Of a DNA stretch of 18,713 nucleotides, positions 6,846-15,180 are shown in pieces. The stretch's first letter is position 1; every line of letters begins with the position of its first letter. A program made the translations under genes and the position numbers. The DNA lies in assembly GCA_910580075.1 (NCBI GenBank), contig CAJTVR010000090.1:1-18713 (forward strand), written 5' to 3'. This stretch comes from an uncultured Eubacterium sp. (GTDB taxonomy: Bacteria; Bacillota; Clostridia; Lachnospirales; Lachnospiraceae). Under the pieces are notes generated by a model. The model saw only the letters and a list, made by a program, of their open reading frames with translations. It was not told the DNA's origin and ran no database searches.

Positions 6846-6878
6846 GTTTATATTTAATTTAGTAAGGAGAATTCGCAT

Positions 6879-7898
6879 ATGAGAGAAAAACTGCAAAAAA
6901 TCAAAGAAGAAGCTGCGCGTCAGATACATGCTTCTGAAGAACTGTCCAGGTTAAATGAAGTAAGGGTAGCTTTTCTTGGAAAAAAAGGTGAACTCACAGC
7001 TGTATTAAAAAGTATGAAAGATGTGCTGCCAGAAGACCGTCCGGCAGCAGGACGGCTTGTGAATGAAACCAGAGCGGCCATTGAAGACATGCTTGAGGAA
7101 ACAAAAAAAAGACTGGAAGCAGCGGAACTAAACTTCCGGCTGAAACAGGAAGTTATTGATGTAACGCTTCCGGCAAAGAAAAACCGCATCGGGCACCGTC
7201 ATCCAAATATGATTGCATTAGAAGAAGTAGAGCGCATTTTTGTCGGCATGGGCTATGAAGTAGTAGAAGGTCCTGAGGTGGAATATGACTATTATAATTT
7301 TGAAGCGTTAAATATTCCTGCCGGCCATCCGGCCAAAGATGAACAGGATACGTTCTATATTACTGACAAAATCCTGCTTCGTACGCAGACTTCGCCGGTT
7401 CAGGTACGGACAATGGAAACACGCCCGCTGCCAATCCGCATGATTGCGCCAGGCAGAGTTTTCCGCTCAGACGAAGTGGATGCGACGCATTCGCCATCCT
7501 TTCATCAGATTGAGGGCATGGTCATTGATAAAAATATTACATTTGCAGATTTAAAAGGAACACTTGCGGAGTTTGCAAAAGAACTGTTCGGTAAAGATAC
7601 AAAAGTCAAATTCCGTCCGCATCATTTCCCGTTCACGGAACCGAGTGCGGAAGTAGATGTTACCTGCTTTAAATGTGGCGGAAAGGGCTGCCGTTTTTGT
7701 AAAGGCAGCGGCTGGATTGAAATCTTAGGCTGCGGCATGATTCACCCGAAAGTGCTGAAAATGAGCGGCATTGACCCGCAAGAGTATTCAGGATTTGCTT
7801 TCGGGGCAGGCTTAGAGCGGATTGCGCTGCTGAAATATGAAATTGATGATATGCGCCTTTTATATGAAAATGATGACAGGTTCCTTGCGCAGTTTTAA
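6879..7898 (+). CDS. pheS: Phenylalanine-tRNA ligase alpha subunit
   Basis: Catalytic subunit of the cytosolic alpha2-beta2 synthetase that charges tRNA-Phe. The 339 residues match the usual length. Residues 1-90 are a charged helical, coiled-coil-like arm (REKLQKIKEEAARQ at the start). The class II core follows: motif 1 near HPNMIALEEVERIF, motif 2 in APGRVFRSDEVDATHSPSFHQ, motif 3 in GFAFGAGLERIALLKY near the end. Cysteines 263, 266, 271 and 274 form a CxxC-x4-CxxC knuckle that probably binds zinc, as in Firmicute homologues. AAGGAG at 6864-6869 lies 9 bp before the ATG. Expression is governed by the T-box leader. It is followed after 67 bp by pheT. Confidence 0.96.
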   Translation: MREKLQKIKEEAARQIHASEELSRLNEVRVAFLGKKGELTAVLKSMKDVLPEDRPAAGRLVNETRAAIEDMLEETKKRLEAAELNFRLKQEVIDVTLPAKKNRIGHRHPNMIALEEVERIFVGMGYEVVEGPEVEYDYYNFEALNIPAGHPAKDEQDTFYITDKILLRTQTSPVQVRTMETRPLPIRMIAPGRVFRSDEVDATHSPSFHQIEGMVIDKNITFADLKGTLAEFAKELFGKDTKVKFRPHHFPFTEPSAEVDVTCFKCGGKGCRFCKGSGWIEILGCGMIHPKVLKMSGIDPQEYSGFAFGAGLERIALLKYEIDDMRLLYENDDRFLAQF

Positions 7899-7965
7899 TT
7901 ACCTTCTGGCAGGACTGTTTTAATCAGCTGTAACGCTTAAAGTTAAGAAATTTGGAGGAAATAAG

Positions 7966-10386
7966 ATGAATACTTCTTTAAAGTGGATTAAAGATATGGT
8001 TCCAGGTCTGGATGTATCTGTTCAGGAATATATAGATGCGATGACTCTTTCTGGTACAAAGGCAGAAGGGTACGAGGCTTTTGATAAAGACCTGGATAAA
8101 ATTGTAGTCGGACAGATTATGAAAATCGAACCGCATCCGGATGCAGACAAGCTTGTAATCTGCACCGTGGATATCGGCAAGGACGAGCCTCTTCAGATTG
8201 TAACAGGTGCTCCGAATGTAGCCCGGGGACAGAAAGTTCCGGTTGTCTTAGACGGCGGGCGTGTGGCGGGCGGCCATGACGGCTCTAAGACAGAAGGAGG
8301 CATCAAAATCAAAAAAGGAAAATTAAGAGGCGTGGTATCTGAAGGCATGATGTGTTCAATAGAAGAGCTGGGTTCATCGAAAGATATGTACCCGGAAGCG
8401 CCGCAGGAAGGTATTTACGTATTTGCGGACAGTGCACAGATAGGAGCAGATGCAGTCAGAGAACTCGGGCTGGATGATGTATCTGTCGAATATGAAATTA
8501 CTTCCAACCGTGTGGACTGCTTCAGTGTTATCGGCATAGCAAGGGAAGCAGCAGCCACATTCCGTCTGCCGTTTCTGCCGCCTCAAGTCAGGCCTTCAGG
8601 AAATGATGAAGATGTCAATGACTATATTCAGGTTCAGGTAGAAGACCAGGATTTATGTCCAAGGTATACAGCACGTGCAGTGAAAAATATAAATATCGGG
8701 CCATCTCCGGAATGGATGCAGCGCAGGCTGAAAGCTCAGGGCATCCGTCCGATTAACAATATTGTAGACATTACAAACTATGTGATGGAAGAGTACGGGC
8801 AGCCGATGCATGCTTATGATCTGGATACCATTGAGGGCAGGAAAATTATTGTGCGCAGGGCGCAGAAAGATGAAAAATTTGTAACGCTCGACGGCCAGGA
8901 ACGCACGCTGGATGATTCGATACTGATGATCTGCGATGCACAAAAACCAATCGGCATTGCCGGCATCATGGGCGGTGAAAATTCCATGATTACAGATCAG
9001 GTTACTACGATGCTATTTGAGGCAGCATGTTTTGACGGAACAAATATCCGCCATTCTGCAAAAAAAATCGGAATGCGTACAGATGCTTCCGGGAAATTTG
9101 AAAAAGGTCTGGACCCGAACAATGCCATGGAAGCTATGAACCGTGCCTGCCAGCTGATTGAAGAGCTGGGTGCCGGCGAAGTGATAGGAGGAGCCGTAGA
9201 TGTTTATTCCAAAGTAAAAAAAGGCAGACGGATACCGTTTGAACCGGAGAAATATAACAGGCTTCTTGGCACGCAGATTGAGCCGGAGACTATGTTAGAG
9301 TACTTTGAAAAAATTGAATTAGGATATGATAAAGATAAAGATGAAGTAATAATTCCGTCATGGAGACAGGATCTGGAATGCAGTGCAGATCTTGCAGAAG
9401 AAGTCGCAAGATTTTACGGTTATGATAAAATCGCTACGACGCTGCCGTCCGGGGAAGCAACAACAGGAAAGCTGTCCTATAAACTGCGGATTGAAGCGAT
9501 TGCCAGGGATGTAGCAGAATACTGCGGATTCAGCCAGGGTATGGTATATTCTTTTGAAAGCCCGAAAGTATTTGACAGGCTTTTGATTCCGAAGGATTCC
9601 GGGCTTCGCAGAGCAGTTGTCATTTCGAATCCGCTGGGTGAAGATTTCAGCATTATGCGTACGATACCGTTAAACGGCATGCTGACTTCGCTGTCAGTGA
9701 ACTATAACCGGAGAAACAAAGACGTGCGGCTGTATGAGCTTGGAAATATTTACATTCCAAAAGAACTGCCTCTGACAGATCTGCCAGATGAACGGATGCA
9801 GTTTACGCTTGGCATGTATGGTGAGGGCGACTTCTATACAATGAAAGGCGTAATTGAAGAATTTCTGCTTCAGGCCGGCATGCACAAAAAGCCGGAATAT
9901 GATCCGAATGCTGAAAAACCGTTCTTTCATCCGGGCAGACAGGCAAATGTCGTGTATGACGGTACCGTGATTGGATATTTCGGTGAAATTCATCCGACAG
10001 CAGCTTTAAACTATTCGATTAAAGAGAGGGTATATGTGGCTGTTATCGATATGCTTTATATAACTGAAATGTCGAGTTTTGACCGCAAATATACCGGAAT
10101 AGCAAAATTCCCGGCAGTATCCCGCGACATCAGCATGGTTTGTCCGAAACACATTCTGGCAGGGGATATCGAAAAAATAATAGAAAGCAAAGGCGGAAAT
10201 TATCTTGAAAATTACCGGCTGTTTGATATTTACGAAGGAAATCAAATCAAGATTGGATTTAAGTCCATTGCTTATAAAATCACATTCCGTGCGCCGGACC
10301 GTACGCTGGATGATGAGGCTGTAAATGAACAGATGCGCCGGATTGTAAAAGCATTAGAAGAAAAAGGAATAGAGCTTAGAAAATAA
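7966..10386 (+). CDS. pheT: Phenylalanine-tRNA ligase beta subunit
   Basis: Non-catalytic, editing and tRNA-binding subunit of the PheST heterotetramer. The 806-residue length is standard for full-length bacterial PheT. Domains in order: an EMAP/OB tRNA-binding domain at about 40-155 (VVGQIMKIEPHPDADKL), the B3/B4 editing domain at about 210-380 (ending in GIAGIMGG), the B5 DNA-binding-like fold at about 405-475, a degenerate class II core including HPGRQANV, and the C-terminal FDX-ACB anticodon-binding domain from about 710 (KFPAVSRDISMV). A strong TTGGAGGAAATAAG site precedes the ATG. No truncation or frameshift is seen. It shares the T-box controlled transcript with pheS, and queA starts 2 bp after its stop codon. 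Confidence 0.96.
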   Translation: MNTSLKWIKDMVPGLDVSVQEYIDAMTLSGTKAEGYEAFDKDLDKIVVGQIMKIEPHPDADKLVICTVDIGKDEPLQIVTGAPNVARGQKVPVVLDGGRVAGGHDGSKTEGGIKIKKGKLRGVVSEGMMCSIEELGSSKDMYPEAPQEGIYVFADSAQIGADAVRELGLDDVSVEYEITSNRVDCFSVIGIAREAAATFRLPFLPPQVRPSGNDEDVNDYIQVQVEDQDLCPRYTARAVKNINIGPSPEWMQRRLKAQGIRPINNIVDITNYVMEEYGQPMHAYDLDTIEGRKIIVRRAQKDEKFVTLDGQERTLDDSILMICDAQKPIGIAGIMGGENSMITDQVTTMLFEAACFDGTNIRHSAKKIGMRTDASGKFEKGLDPNNAMEAMNRACQLIEELGAGEVIGGAVDVYSKVKKGRRIPFEPEKYNRLLGTQIEPETMLEYFEKIELGYDKDKDEVIIPSWRQDLECSADLAEEVARFYGYDKIATTLPSGEATTGKLSYKLRIEAIARDVAEYCGFSQGMVYSFESPKVFDRLLIPKDSGLRRAVVISNPLGEDFSIMRTIPLNGMLTSLSVNYNRRNKDVRLYELGNIYIPKELPLTDLPDERMQFTLGMYGEGDFYTMKGVIEEFLLQAGMHKKPEYDPNAEKPFFHPGRQANVVYDGTVIGYFGEIHPTAALNYSIKERVYVAVIDMLYITEMSSFDRKYTGIAKFPAVSRDISMVCPKHILAGDIEKIIESKGGNYLENYRLFDIYEGNQIKIGFKSIAYKITFRAPDRTLDDEAVNEQMRRIVKALEEKGIELRK

Positions 10387-10388
10387 CG

Positions 10389-11423
10389 ATGTTAAATATG
10401 GATGTAAAAGATTTTTATTATGAGCTGCCTAAACACCTGATTGCACAGGACCCTTTAAAAGACCGCTCCGGCTCCAGGCTGATGGTACTGGGCCGTAAAG
10501 ACGGCTCGGTCCGTCACCGTGGATTCCGTGATCTTTTAGAATACCTGCATTCCGGAGACTGCCTGGTTCTTAATAATACCAAAGTCATTCCGGCAAGGCT
10601 GTTTGGAAAAAAAGAAGGTACAGATGCTGCAATCGAACTGCTGCTTTTAAAGCGCCTTTCGCACAATCAGTGGGAAACGCTTGTAAAACCCGGAAAAAAA
10701 GCAAAACCCGGAACAAAAATCATATTTGGAGACGGTCTTTTAACAGGAAATATTGTGGACATTGTGCAGGAAGGCAGCCGGGTGATTGAGTTTTCCTTTG
10801 ACGGTATTTTCGAAGAGATTTTAGACAGGCTCGGGGAAATGCCGCTGCCGCCGTATATTACACACCGCCTGGAGGATAAACAGCGTTACCAGACAGTGTA
10901 TGCAAAACAGGAAGGATCTGCTGCTGCACCTACAGCCGGACTTCACTTTACGCCGCAGCTGCTGGATGAGATTCGTAATAAAGGTGTGGAAATTGCTGAA
11001 GTGACGCTTCATGTGGGGCTTGGGACATTTCGGCCGGTAAAGGCAGAAAAGATTGCAGACCACCATATGCATTCGGAATTTTATCAGGTAGAACAAAAAG
11101 AAGCAGATAAAATTAACGCTGCAAAAAAGAACGGGGGCCGTATTTTTGCAGCAGGAACTACCAGTACAAGGACGCTGGAATCCATTGCGGATGAAAACGG
11201 CTTTGTCAGAGCAGCCAGCGGCTGGACACAGATTTTTATTTATCCCGGATATCAGTTTCGATGTATTGACGGGCTGATTACCAATTTTCATCTGCCAGAG
11301 TCAACACTGATTATGCTGGTAAGCGCTCTGGCCGGAAGAGAGCATGTGCTGGATGCATATGAAGAAGCGGTACGGGAACAATACCGGTTTTTCAGCTTTG
11401 GGGATGCGATGCTGATCATCTGA
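10389..11423 (+). CDS. queA: S-adenosylmethionine:tRNA ribosyltransferase-isomerase
   Basis: Transfers and isomerises the ribosyl part of S-adenosylmethionine onto preQ1-tRNA to give epoxyqueuosine at the wobble position of GUN anticodons (Asp, Asn, His, Tyr). The 344 residues fit the family (about 340). Recognised blocks are DFYYELPKHLIAQ at the start, EMPLPPYI, EGSAAAPTAGLHFTPQ, GTTSTRTLES and TNFHLPESTLIMLV. The start lies 2 bp after the pheT stop; no clear ribosome binding site is seen, so coupling to pheT is likely. The ATG at 10398 (MDVKDFYY) is an equally plausible start and matches the usual N-terminus better. Its place in the pheST operon puts tRNA modification under Phe T-box control. 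A terminator follows. Confidence 0.95.
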   Translation: MLNMDVKDFYYELPKHLIAQDPLKDRSGSRLMVLGRKDGSVRHRGFRDLLEYLHSGDCLVLNNTKVIPARLFGKKEGTDAAIELLLLKRLSHNQWETLVKPGKKAKPGTKIIFGDGLLTGNIVDIVQEGSRVIEFSFDGIFEEILDRLGEMPLPPYITHRLEDKQRYQTVYAKQEGSAAAPTAGLHFTPQLLDEIRNKGVEIAEVTLHVGLGTFRPVKAEKIADHHMHSEFYQVEQKEADKINAAKKNGGRIFAAGTTSTRTLESIADENGFVRAASGWTQIFIYPGYQFRCIDGLITNFHLPESTLIMLVSALAGREHVLDAYEEAVREQYRFFSFGDAMLII

Positions 11424-11445
11424 TATACGCTGTTACATGACAGGA

Positions 11446-11488
11446 GGCTGCCGCATGAAGAAATATATGATTGCGGCAGTCCCTTTTT
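11446..11488 (+). terminator. Intrinsic terminator of the pheST-queA operon
   Basis: GGCTGCCGCA (11446-11455) pairs with TGCGGCAGTCC (11472-11482) with one bulged base, and TTTTT follows at 11484-11488. It lies 23 bp after queA. On the minus strand no T-run follows the stem, so it does not obviously serve the convergent AraC-family gene. Its 5' flank contains AGGAGG and an ATG. Confidence 0.75.
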
Positions 11489-11509
11489 GCATATCCGAAC
11501 CGCTCAGGC

Positions 11510-12424
11510 TTATTCCCTGTGCATAGGCATAGAAAGCATTTTCTGCTTTCGGTAAGCGGAAGGCGAAACATGGAAATGCTGCTTAAAAGCTGCCGAAAAC
11601 TGGAAAGGACTTGTATAACCGACCGCCTGTGCGACTGCGGACACCGGATAGTCTGTCAGCGCCAGCAGCATAGCGCTGTGCTCCATGCGTATCGAGCGCA
11701 GATATTCGCTTGGGGAGCTGCCGTATGCTTTTTTAAAGACAGTGCTCAGATAATTCGGATGGATATGTAAAGCAGAAGCTGCTTCCTGTATTTTCAGCGG
11801 TCTGCAGTAACATGCATCCAGATAAGCCTTTGCATCTGCAGCCGGGTTCAGGCCTTTTATAAATGTGTCAGGCCCGACAGTCTGCGTTTCTAAAAGTCTG
11901 GAAAAAAGATGCATCAGGCGGCTGTTTGCTTCTAAAGATTCTGAAAATTCTGTAATACAAAAAAACTGCTCTCCCGGATAATCAGCTTCGTTATAAGAGG
12001 CGGCATTGCAAAACCTCTGGTCTGTTACGGAAAGGATAGAAAGAAACAGCTGCTCGATTTCGTCTGCAGACATTGCAAAATCGACGATCTGCCTTTCGCC
12101 AAACAGCTGGCTGAAAAAAGGACTGCGGGAATCTGCATAAAATCCAATCCAGCAGTATGTCCATGGGTCTGTATCCGAAGCCTGATAAGTACCGCAGCTT
12201 CCGGCAGGAATATAAAATGCCTGGCCGCTATGAAGCACGGTTTTCTGCGATTCTGTTTCAAATGTACCGGATCCGCGCAGTATAAAATGAATCAGGTGGT
12301 AAGGCCTCAATTGAAATCCGTAACGGTAACCTGCACGGCATGCTGATATCCCGCAGTGATTTAACTGAAAGGTAAAATATCCCGGTTTTGTCCGGTCTAA
12401 AAAAACGTCTCTGTTTCCAACCAT
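11510..12424 (-). CDS. AraC-family transcriptional regulator
   Basis: 304-residue DNA-binding regulator. Residues about 15-150 form a cupin-type ligand-binding domain (HLIHFILRGSGTF, GQAFYIPAGSCGTYQA, WTYCWIGF), as in regulators that sense sugars or glycosides. Residues about 195-298 hold the two helix-turn-helix units of the AraC/XylS domain: LKIQEAASALHIHPNYLSTVFK, broken here by no gap, then VSAVAQAVGYTSPFQFSAAFKQH. GGGGAG lies 8 bp before the ATG on the minus strand. It diverges from the ABC exporter operon, and the shared 350 bp carries symmetric AT-rich repeats, so it may control that operon, itself, or both. Its ligand is unknown. The gene ends facing the queA terminator. Confidence 0.9.
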   Translation of the reverse strand: MVGNRDVFLDRTKPGYFTFQLNHCGISACRAGYRYGFQLRPYHLIHFILRGSGTFETESQKTVLHSGQAFYIPAGSCGTYQASDTDPWTYCWIGFYADSRSPFFSQLFGERQIVDFAMSADEIEQLFLSILSVTDQRFCNAASYNEADYPGEQFFCITEFSESLEANSRLMHLFSRLLETQTVGPDTFIKGLNPAADAKAYLDACYCRPLKIQEAASALHIHPNYLSTVFKKAYGSSPSEYLRSIRMEHSAMLLALTDYPVSAVAQAVGYTSPFQFSAAFKQHFHVSPSAYRKQKMLSMPMHRE

Positions 12425-12496
12425 TCGTATTCTCCCCAGTCTGTATAGTTATTTCGATATGATTTTTGAAGATTTGCTGCAATTGATTTTGGGACT

Positions 12497-12532
12497 ATTT
12501 TAAATTAACAGATTTAAAATCAGATTTCAAAT
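12497..12532. promoter_or_regulatory. Symmetric and tandem AT-rich repeats between araC-type gene and ABC operon
   Basis: ATTTTAAAT (12497-12505) and ATTTAAAAT (12512-12520) are a perfect 9 bp inverted repeat with a 6 bp spacer. Overlapping this, CAGATTTAAAAT (12509-12520) and CAGATTTCAAAT (12521-12532) form a 12 bp tandem direct repeat with one mismatch. Tandem direct repeats are typical of AraC-family sites, so this is a candidate operator for the divergent regulator. Confidence 0.4.
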
Positions 12533-12583
12533 AGAAAAGAAAAAATGTGAGATTTTAATAGATATCCATGAGAATGAAGTATG

Positions 12584-12611
12584 TTCAGATGCAGTGTGTG
12601 TCTGATATATT
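12584..12611 (+). promoter_or_regulatory. Possible weak promoter of the ABC operon
   Basis: TTCAGA (12584-12589), a 16 bp spacer and TATATT (12606-12611) form a plausible but poor sigma-A promoter, which would suit activator dependence. Transcription from here would run through the hairpin repeat at 12631-12699 before reaching the ATPase gene. Confidence 0.3.
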
Positions 12612-12630
12612 TATATACAGGTATCGGTGA

Positions 12631-12699
12631 TCCGGACGCCGGGCGGAGAAGCTTTTTCCTTTTTCTGTGATTCCAGAGAACTGTTACCGGCGTCCGGAC
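12631..12699 (+). repeat. Dispersed hairpin repeat, copy B, with perfect terminal inverted repeats
   Basis: TCCGGACGCCGG (12631-12642) and CCGGCGTCCGGA (12688-12699) are a perfect 12 bp inverted repeat bounding a 69 bp unit. The left half, through CTTTTTCCTTTTTCTGT, is the same as the copies at both ends of the window; the right half differs from them. In RNA it would form a GC-rich hairpin within the leader of the ABC operon. It lacks a U-tract after the stem, so it is not a standard terminator. Confidence 0.65.
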
Positions 12700-12774
12700 A
12701 AACATACACTCCCGCGTGCCCCGGCACCGCATTTGGGATATTATAGGCGCAGAAGAATAATAGGAGAACATCCC

Positions 12775-13587
12775 ATGGAAATGATTTGTGTAAAAAATCT
12801 GCATAAAGAATACCGCATCGCAAAAAAAGAAGACGGAATACGCGGCAGCCTGAAACATTTGCTCCGGCCGGAGTATGAGAAGAAAGAGGCTGTAAAAGGC
12901 ATCTCTTTTACCATTGAAAAAGGAGAGAGCGTAGCTTTTCTTGGAGCAAACGGTGCCGGGAAATCTACGACAATGAAAATGTTAACAGGTATTATGAAGC
13001 CGGATGGAGGCAGTATTGAGATTATGGGGAAACATCCATTTTACTGCCGGATGGACCAGGCGAAGAAGACAGGTGTTGTTTTTGGACAAAAGACACAGCT
13101 GTGGTGGGATATTCCGGTGATTGAAACATTCCGGCTGCTTAAGGACATTTATGAAATCCCGGACGGGCAGTATCACAAAAATATGGAGCAGTTTTGCAGT
13201 ATTCTGGCCCTTGAGGAAATTTTGAATCAGCCGGCACGTAAACTGTCCCTGGGCCAGCGGGTAAGGGCAGACCTGGCAGCGTCTCTGCTGCATGAGCCGC
13301 CGCTGCTTTTTCTGGATGAGCCGACAATCGGACTGGATGTGGCAGTGAGGCAGAATATTTATGAATTATTAAAAAGAATCAATCGTGAAAAACAAACGAC
13401 CATACTGTTGACGAGCCATGACCTGAAAGATCTGGAATCACTCTGTACAAGACTGATTGTGTTAGAACGGGGAAACATTTTATTTGACGGCTGTATGGAA
13501 CGGATTTTTGATTTTTTTGAACCGGGAATGACACTGGAACAGATTGTAATCAGGCTGTTTTCCAAAGAGAACGGGAGGCTTTCATGA
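12775..13587 (+). CDS. ABC-2 type exporter, ATP-binding protein
   Basis: 270-residue cytosolic ATPase that powers export by the two permeases downstream. Visible motifs: Walker A GANGAGKST (57-65), Q-loop Gln105, signature LSLGQ (157-161), Walker B LLFLDEPT (177-184) and H-loop His215 in TSHD. The roughly 30-residue N-terminal insertion before the P-loop (LKHLLRPEYEKKEAVKGISF) and the two-permease context match the group usually called COG4586, partner of COG4587 and COG3694, whose substrates are mostly unknown. AGGAG at 12762-12766 supports ATG 12775; an in-frame ATG at 12667 would add 36 residues overlapping the hairpin repeat and is unlikely. It overlaps the first permease by ATGA. Confidence 0.9.
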   Translation: MEMICVKNLHKEYRIAKKEDGIRGSLKHLLRPEYEKKEAVKGISFTIEKGESVAFLGANGAGKSTTMKMLTGIMKPDGGSIEIMGKHPFYCRMDQAKKTGVVFGQKTQLWWDIPVIETFRLLKDIYEIPDGQYHKNMEQFCSILALEEILNQPARKLSLGQRVRADLAASLLHEPPLLFLDEPTIGLDVAVRQNIYELLKRINREKQTTILLTSHDLKDLESLCTRLIVLERGNILFDGCMERIFDFFEPGMTLEQIVIRLFSKENGRLS

Positions 13588-14372
13588 AAAAATACAGAGC
13601 CTTGATAAGGTGCGGATTTTTAGACGGATGTGCCAGCCGCGGATATTTTATAACAGGAATGTTTGGAAATTTTGTGCAGACGGCCGTTATTTATTATGTC
13701 TGGAAAAGCATATTTGCATATCACGATACAGTGAATGGATTTACCTGGAACATGATGAAGCGGTATGTATTTGTTTCTTTTTTGTGCAGCAATGTATGTT
13801 CTATGGGATTTGAAATGAATACCGCCCAGCGGATTATTAAAGGAGATATCATTCTGGATCTGTTAAAGCCGCTTTCTTACCGGAACATGCTGCTTTTTCG
13901 GATGCTTGGAACAGCCGGGATGGAGTTTTTTTCAGGAGCAGTACTGACAGGAAGCCTGTATCTGGCAGTAAACGGGGTAACAGGCCTGCATCCGGTGCGG
14001 ATGGTGCTGTTTTTCCTTTCCCTGCTGATGGGTGTTTTAATCAAATTCTGTATTCAGTATCTGTTTTCCCTGCTTTGTTTTTACACAGATCATGCATATG
14101 GTGTGACGAAGGCAAGGGAAGTGCTGACAAATTTCTTTTCCGGCGCAATGATTCCGCTGGATCTGTTTCCGGGTATGTTTCGAAATCTTGTCTGGCTGCT
14201 TCCGTTTCAGGGGATTTTGTATACACCATGCTGTATTTTCACGGGAATGTGTTCTATGAAAGAATGCCTGTTACGAATGCTGCTGCAGGGCGTCTGGATT
14301 CTGCTGCTGTGGCTGGCCGGTTCGATGCTTGGCAGGAAGGCTTTTGGTATAATATCTATGTATGGAGGCTGA
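13584..14372 (+). CDS. ABC-2 type exporter permease, first subunit
   Basis: 262-residue membrane protein with about six hydrophobic segments. A basic N-terminus (KKYRALIRCGF) leads into the first segment (YFITGMFGNFVQTAVIYYVW); pairs of segments follow around residues 100-165 and 200-260. Such proteins form the channel half of ABC-2 exporters together with a second permease. The sequence DLLKPLSYRNMLLFRMLG after the second segment matches a conserved cytosolic loop of this permease group. The start overlaps the ATPase stop codon by 4 bp (ATGA), with GGGAGG upstream, so translation is coupled. It partly resembles the next gene, as expected for paralogous halves. The substrate is not evident from sequence. 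Confidence 0.85.
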   Translation: MKKYRALIRCGFLDGCASRGYFITGMFGNFVQTAVIYYVWKSIFAYHDTVNGFTWNMMKRYVFVSFLCSNVCSMGFEMNTAQRIIKGDIILDLLKPLSYRNMLLFRMLGTAGMEFFSGAVLTGSLYLAVNGVTGLHPVRMVLFFLSLLMGVLIKFCIQYLFSLLCFYTDHAYGVTKAREVLTNFFSGAMIPLDLFPGMFRNLVWLLPFQGILYTPCCIFTGMCSMKECLLRMLLQGVWILLLWLAGSMLGRKAFGIISMYGG

Positions 14373-14376
14373 GACA

Positions 14377-15180
14377 GTGAGAAAATGGAAACGGTATGGA
14401 CAGCTTTATATGCACTTACAGATGCAGAATATCAGATCTCTTGCACAGTACCGGGCAGATTTTCTGATGATGATCTTTTTTACGCTGCTTTCACAGGGAT
14501 GCACTCTGGCGCTGATTGGAATAATTTACAGCAATATTCCTGCAGTCGGCGGATGGGCCATGTGGGAAATTCTGATGCTTTATGGATTTTTGCTGTTTTC
14601 TGAGGGAAGTGTTAATTTCTTTTTTCAGGGAGCATGGAAAATTGCAAATATGATCCGGGAATCAGAGCTTGACCGTTTTCTTGTACGTCCGCTTCCAGCC
14701 GGACTGCAGATTCTGACGGCTAAAATAGATTTTGAAGGTCTGAATAAAATGGCAATCGCTTCTGCATTGCTGATTTTGAGCGCCAGACACTGTGAAACTG
14801 CATTCGGTCCTCTAAAATATATGCTGATGGCTGTATTTCTGGTACAGGCATGCCTGATCCGGCTGTGTATGGTATGGACTGCCAGCTGTGCGTCATTCTG
14901 GATGGAAAACGGGCGTAACAGTCTGAATTTTTTTGTAATCAGCCTGGGGGAACTGGCCAAATATCCTCTGGTGATATATCCGCCTGTTTTAAAAGGGATT
15001 TTTGGGTATCTGATACCTTATGCCTTTGTCAGCTATTATCCAGCCGGATTTCTGCTTGGAAAGGACGGAATGGAGCTGGGGGCGGCGTGTATGCCGCTTG
15101 TGTGTGCAGGAATGACAGCAGTATCATGGATTGTATTTAAAAGGGGGCTTTTAAGATATGAGAGCAGCAGCCAGAATTAA
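14377..15180 (+). CDS. ABC-2 type exporter permease, second subunit
   Basis: 267-residue membrane protein with about six hydrophobic segments, the second permease of the exporter. The N-terminus is basic (RKWKRYGQLYMHLQMQ), and the loop ESELDRFLVRPLPAGLQIL corresponds to DLLKPLSYRNMLL in its partner, which supports common ancestry. I chose the GTG at 14377, 8 bp after GGAGG (14364-14368). An in-frame ATG at 14362 would add five residues but has no ribosome binding site and overlaps the previous gene by 11 bp. The gene ends at TAA 15178-15180. No clear terminator follows; the DNA enters a GC-richer non-coding block. Confidence 0.85.
   Translation: MRKWKRYGQLYMHLQMQNIRSLAQYRADFLMMIFFTLLSQGCTLALIGIIYSNIPAVGGWAMWEILMLYGFLLFSEGSVNFFFQGAWKIANMIRESELDRFLVRPLPAGLQILTAKIDFEGLNKMAIASALLILSARHCETAFGPLKYMLMAVFLVQACLIRLCMVWTASCASFWMENGRNSLNFFVISLGELAKYPLVIYPPVLKGIFGYLIPYAFVSYYPAGFLLGKDGMELGAACMPLVCAGMTAVSWIVFKRGLLRYESSSQN

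Noticed and set aside
6558..6857. 99-codon frame before pheS
   Set aside because: It overlaps the T-box leader, including its terminator; open by chance.
12667..12774. Upstream ATG giving a 306-residue ABC ATPase
   Set aside because: The extra 36 residues overlap the dispersed hairpin repeat and lack a ribosome binding site; the ATG at 12775 has AGGAG 8 bp upstream.
13610..14603. Short plus-strand frames within the permease genes
   Set aside because: Out-of-frame shadows of well-supported membrane proteins.
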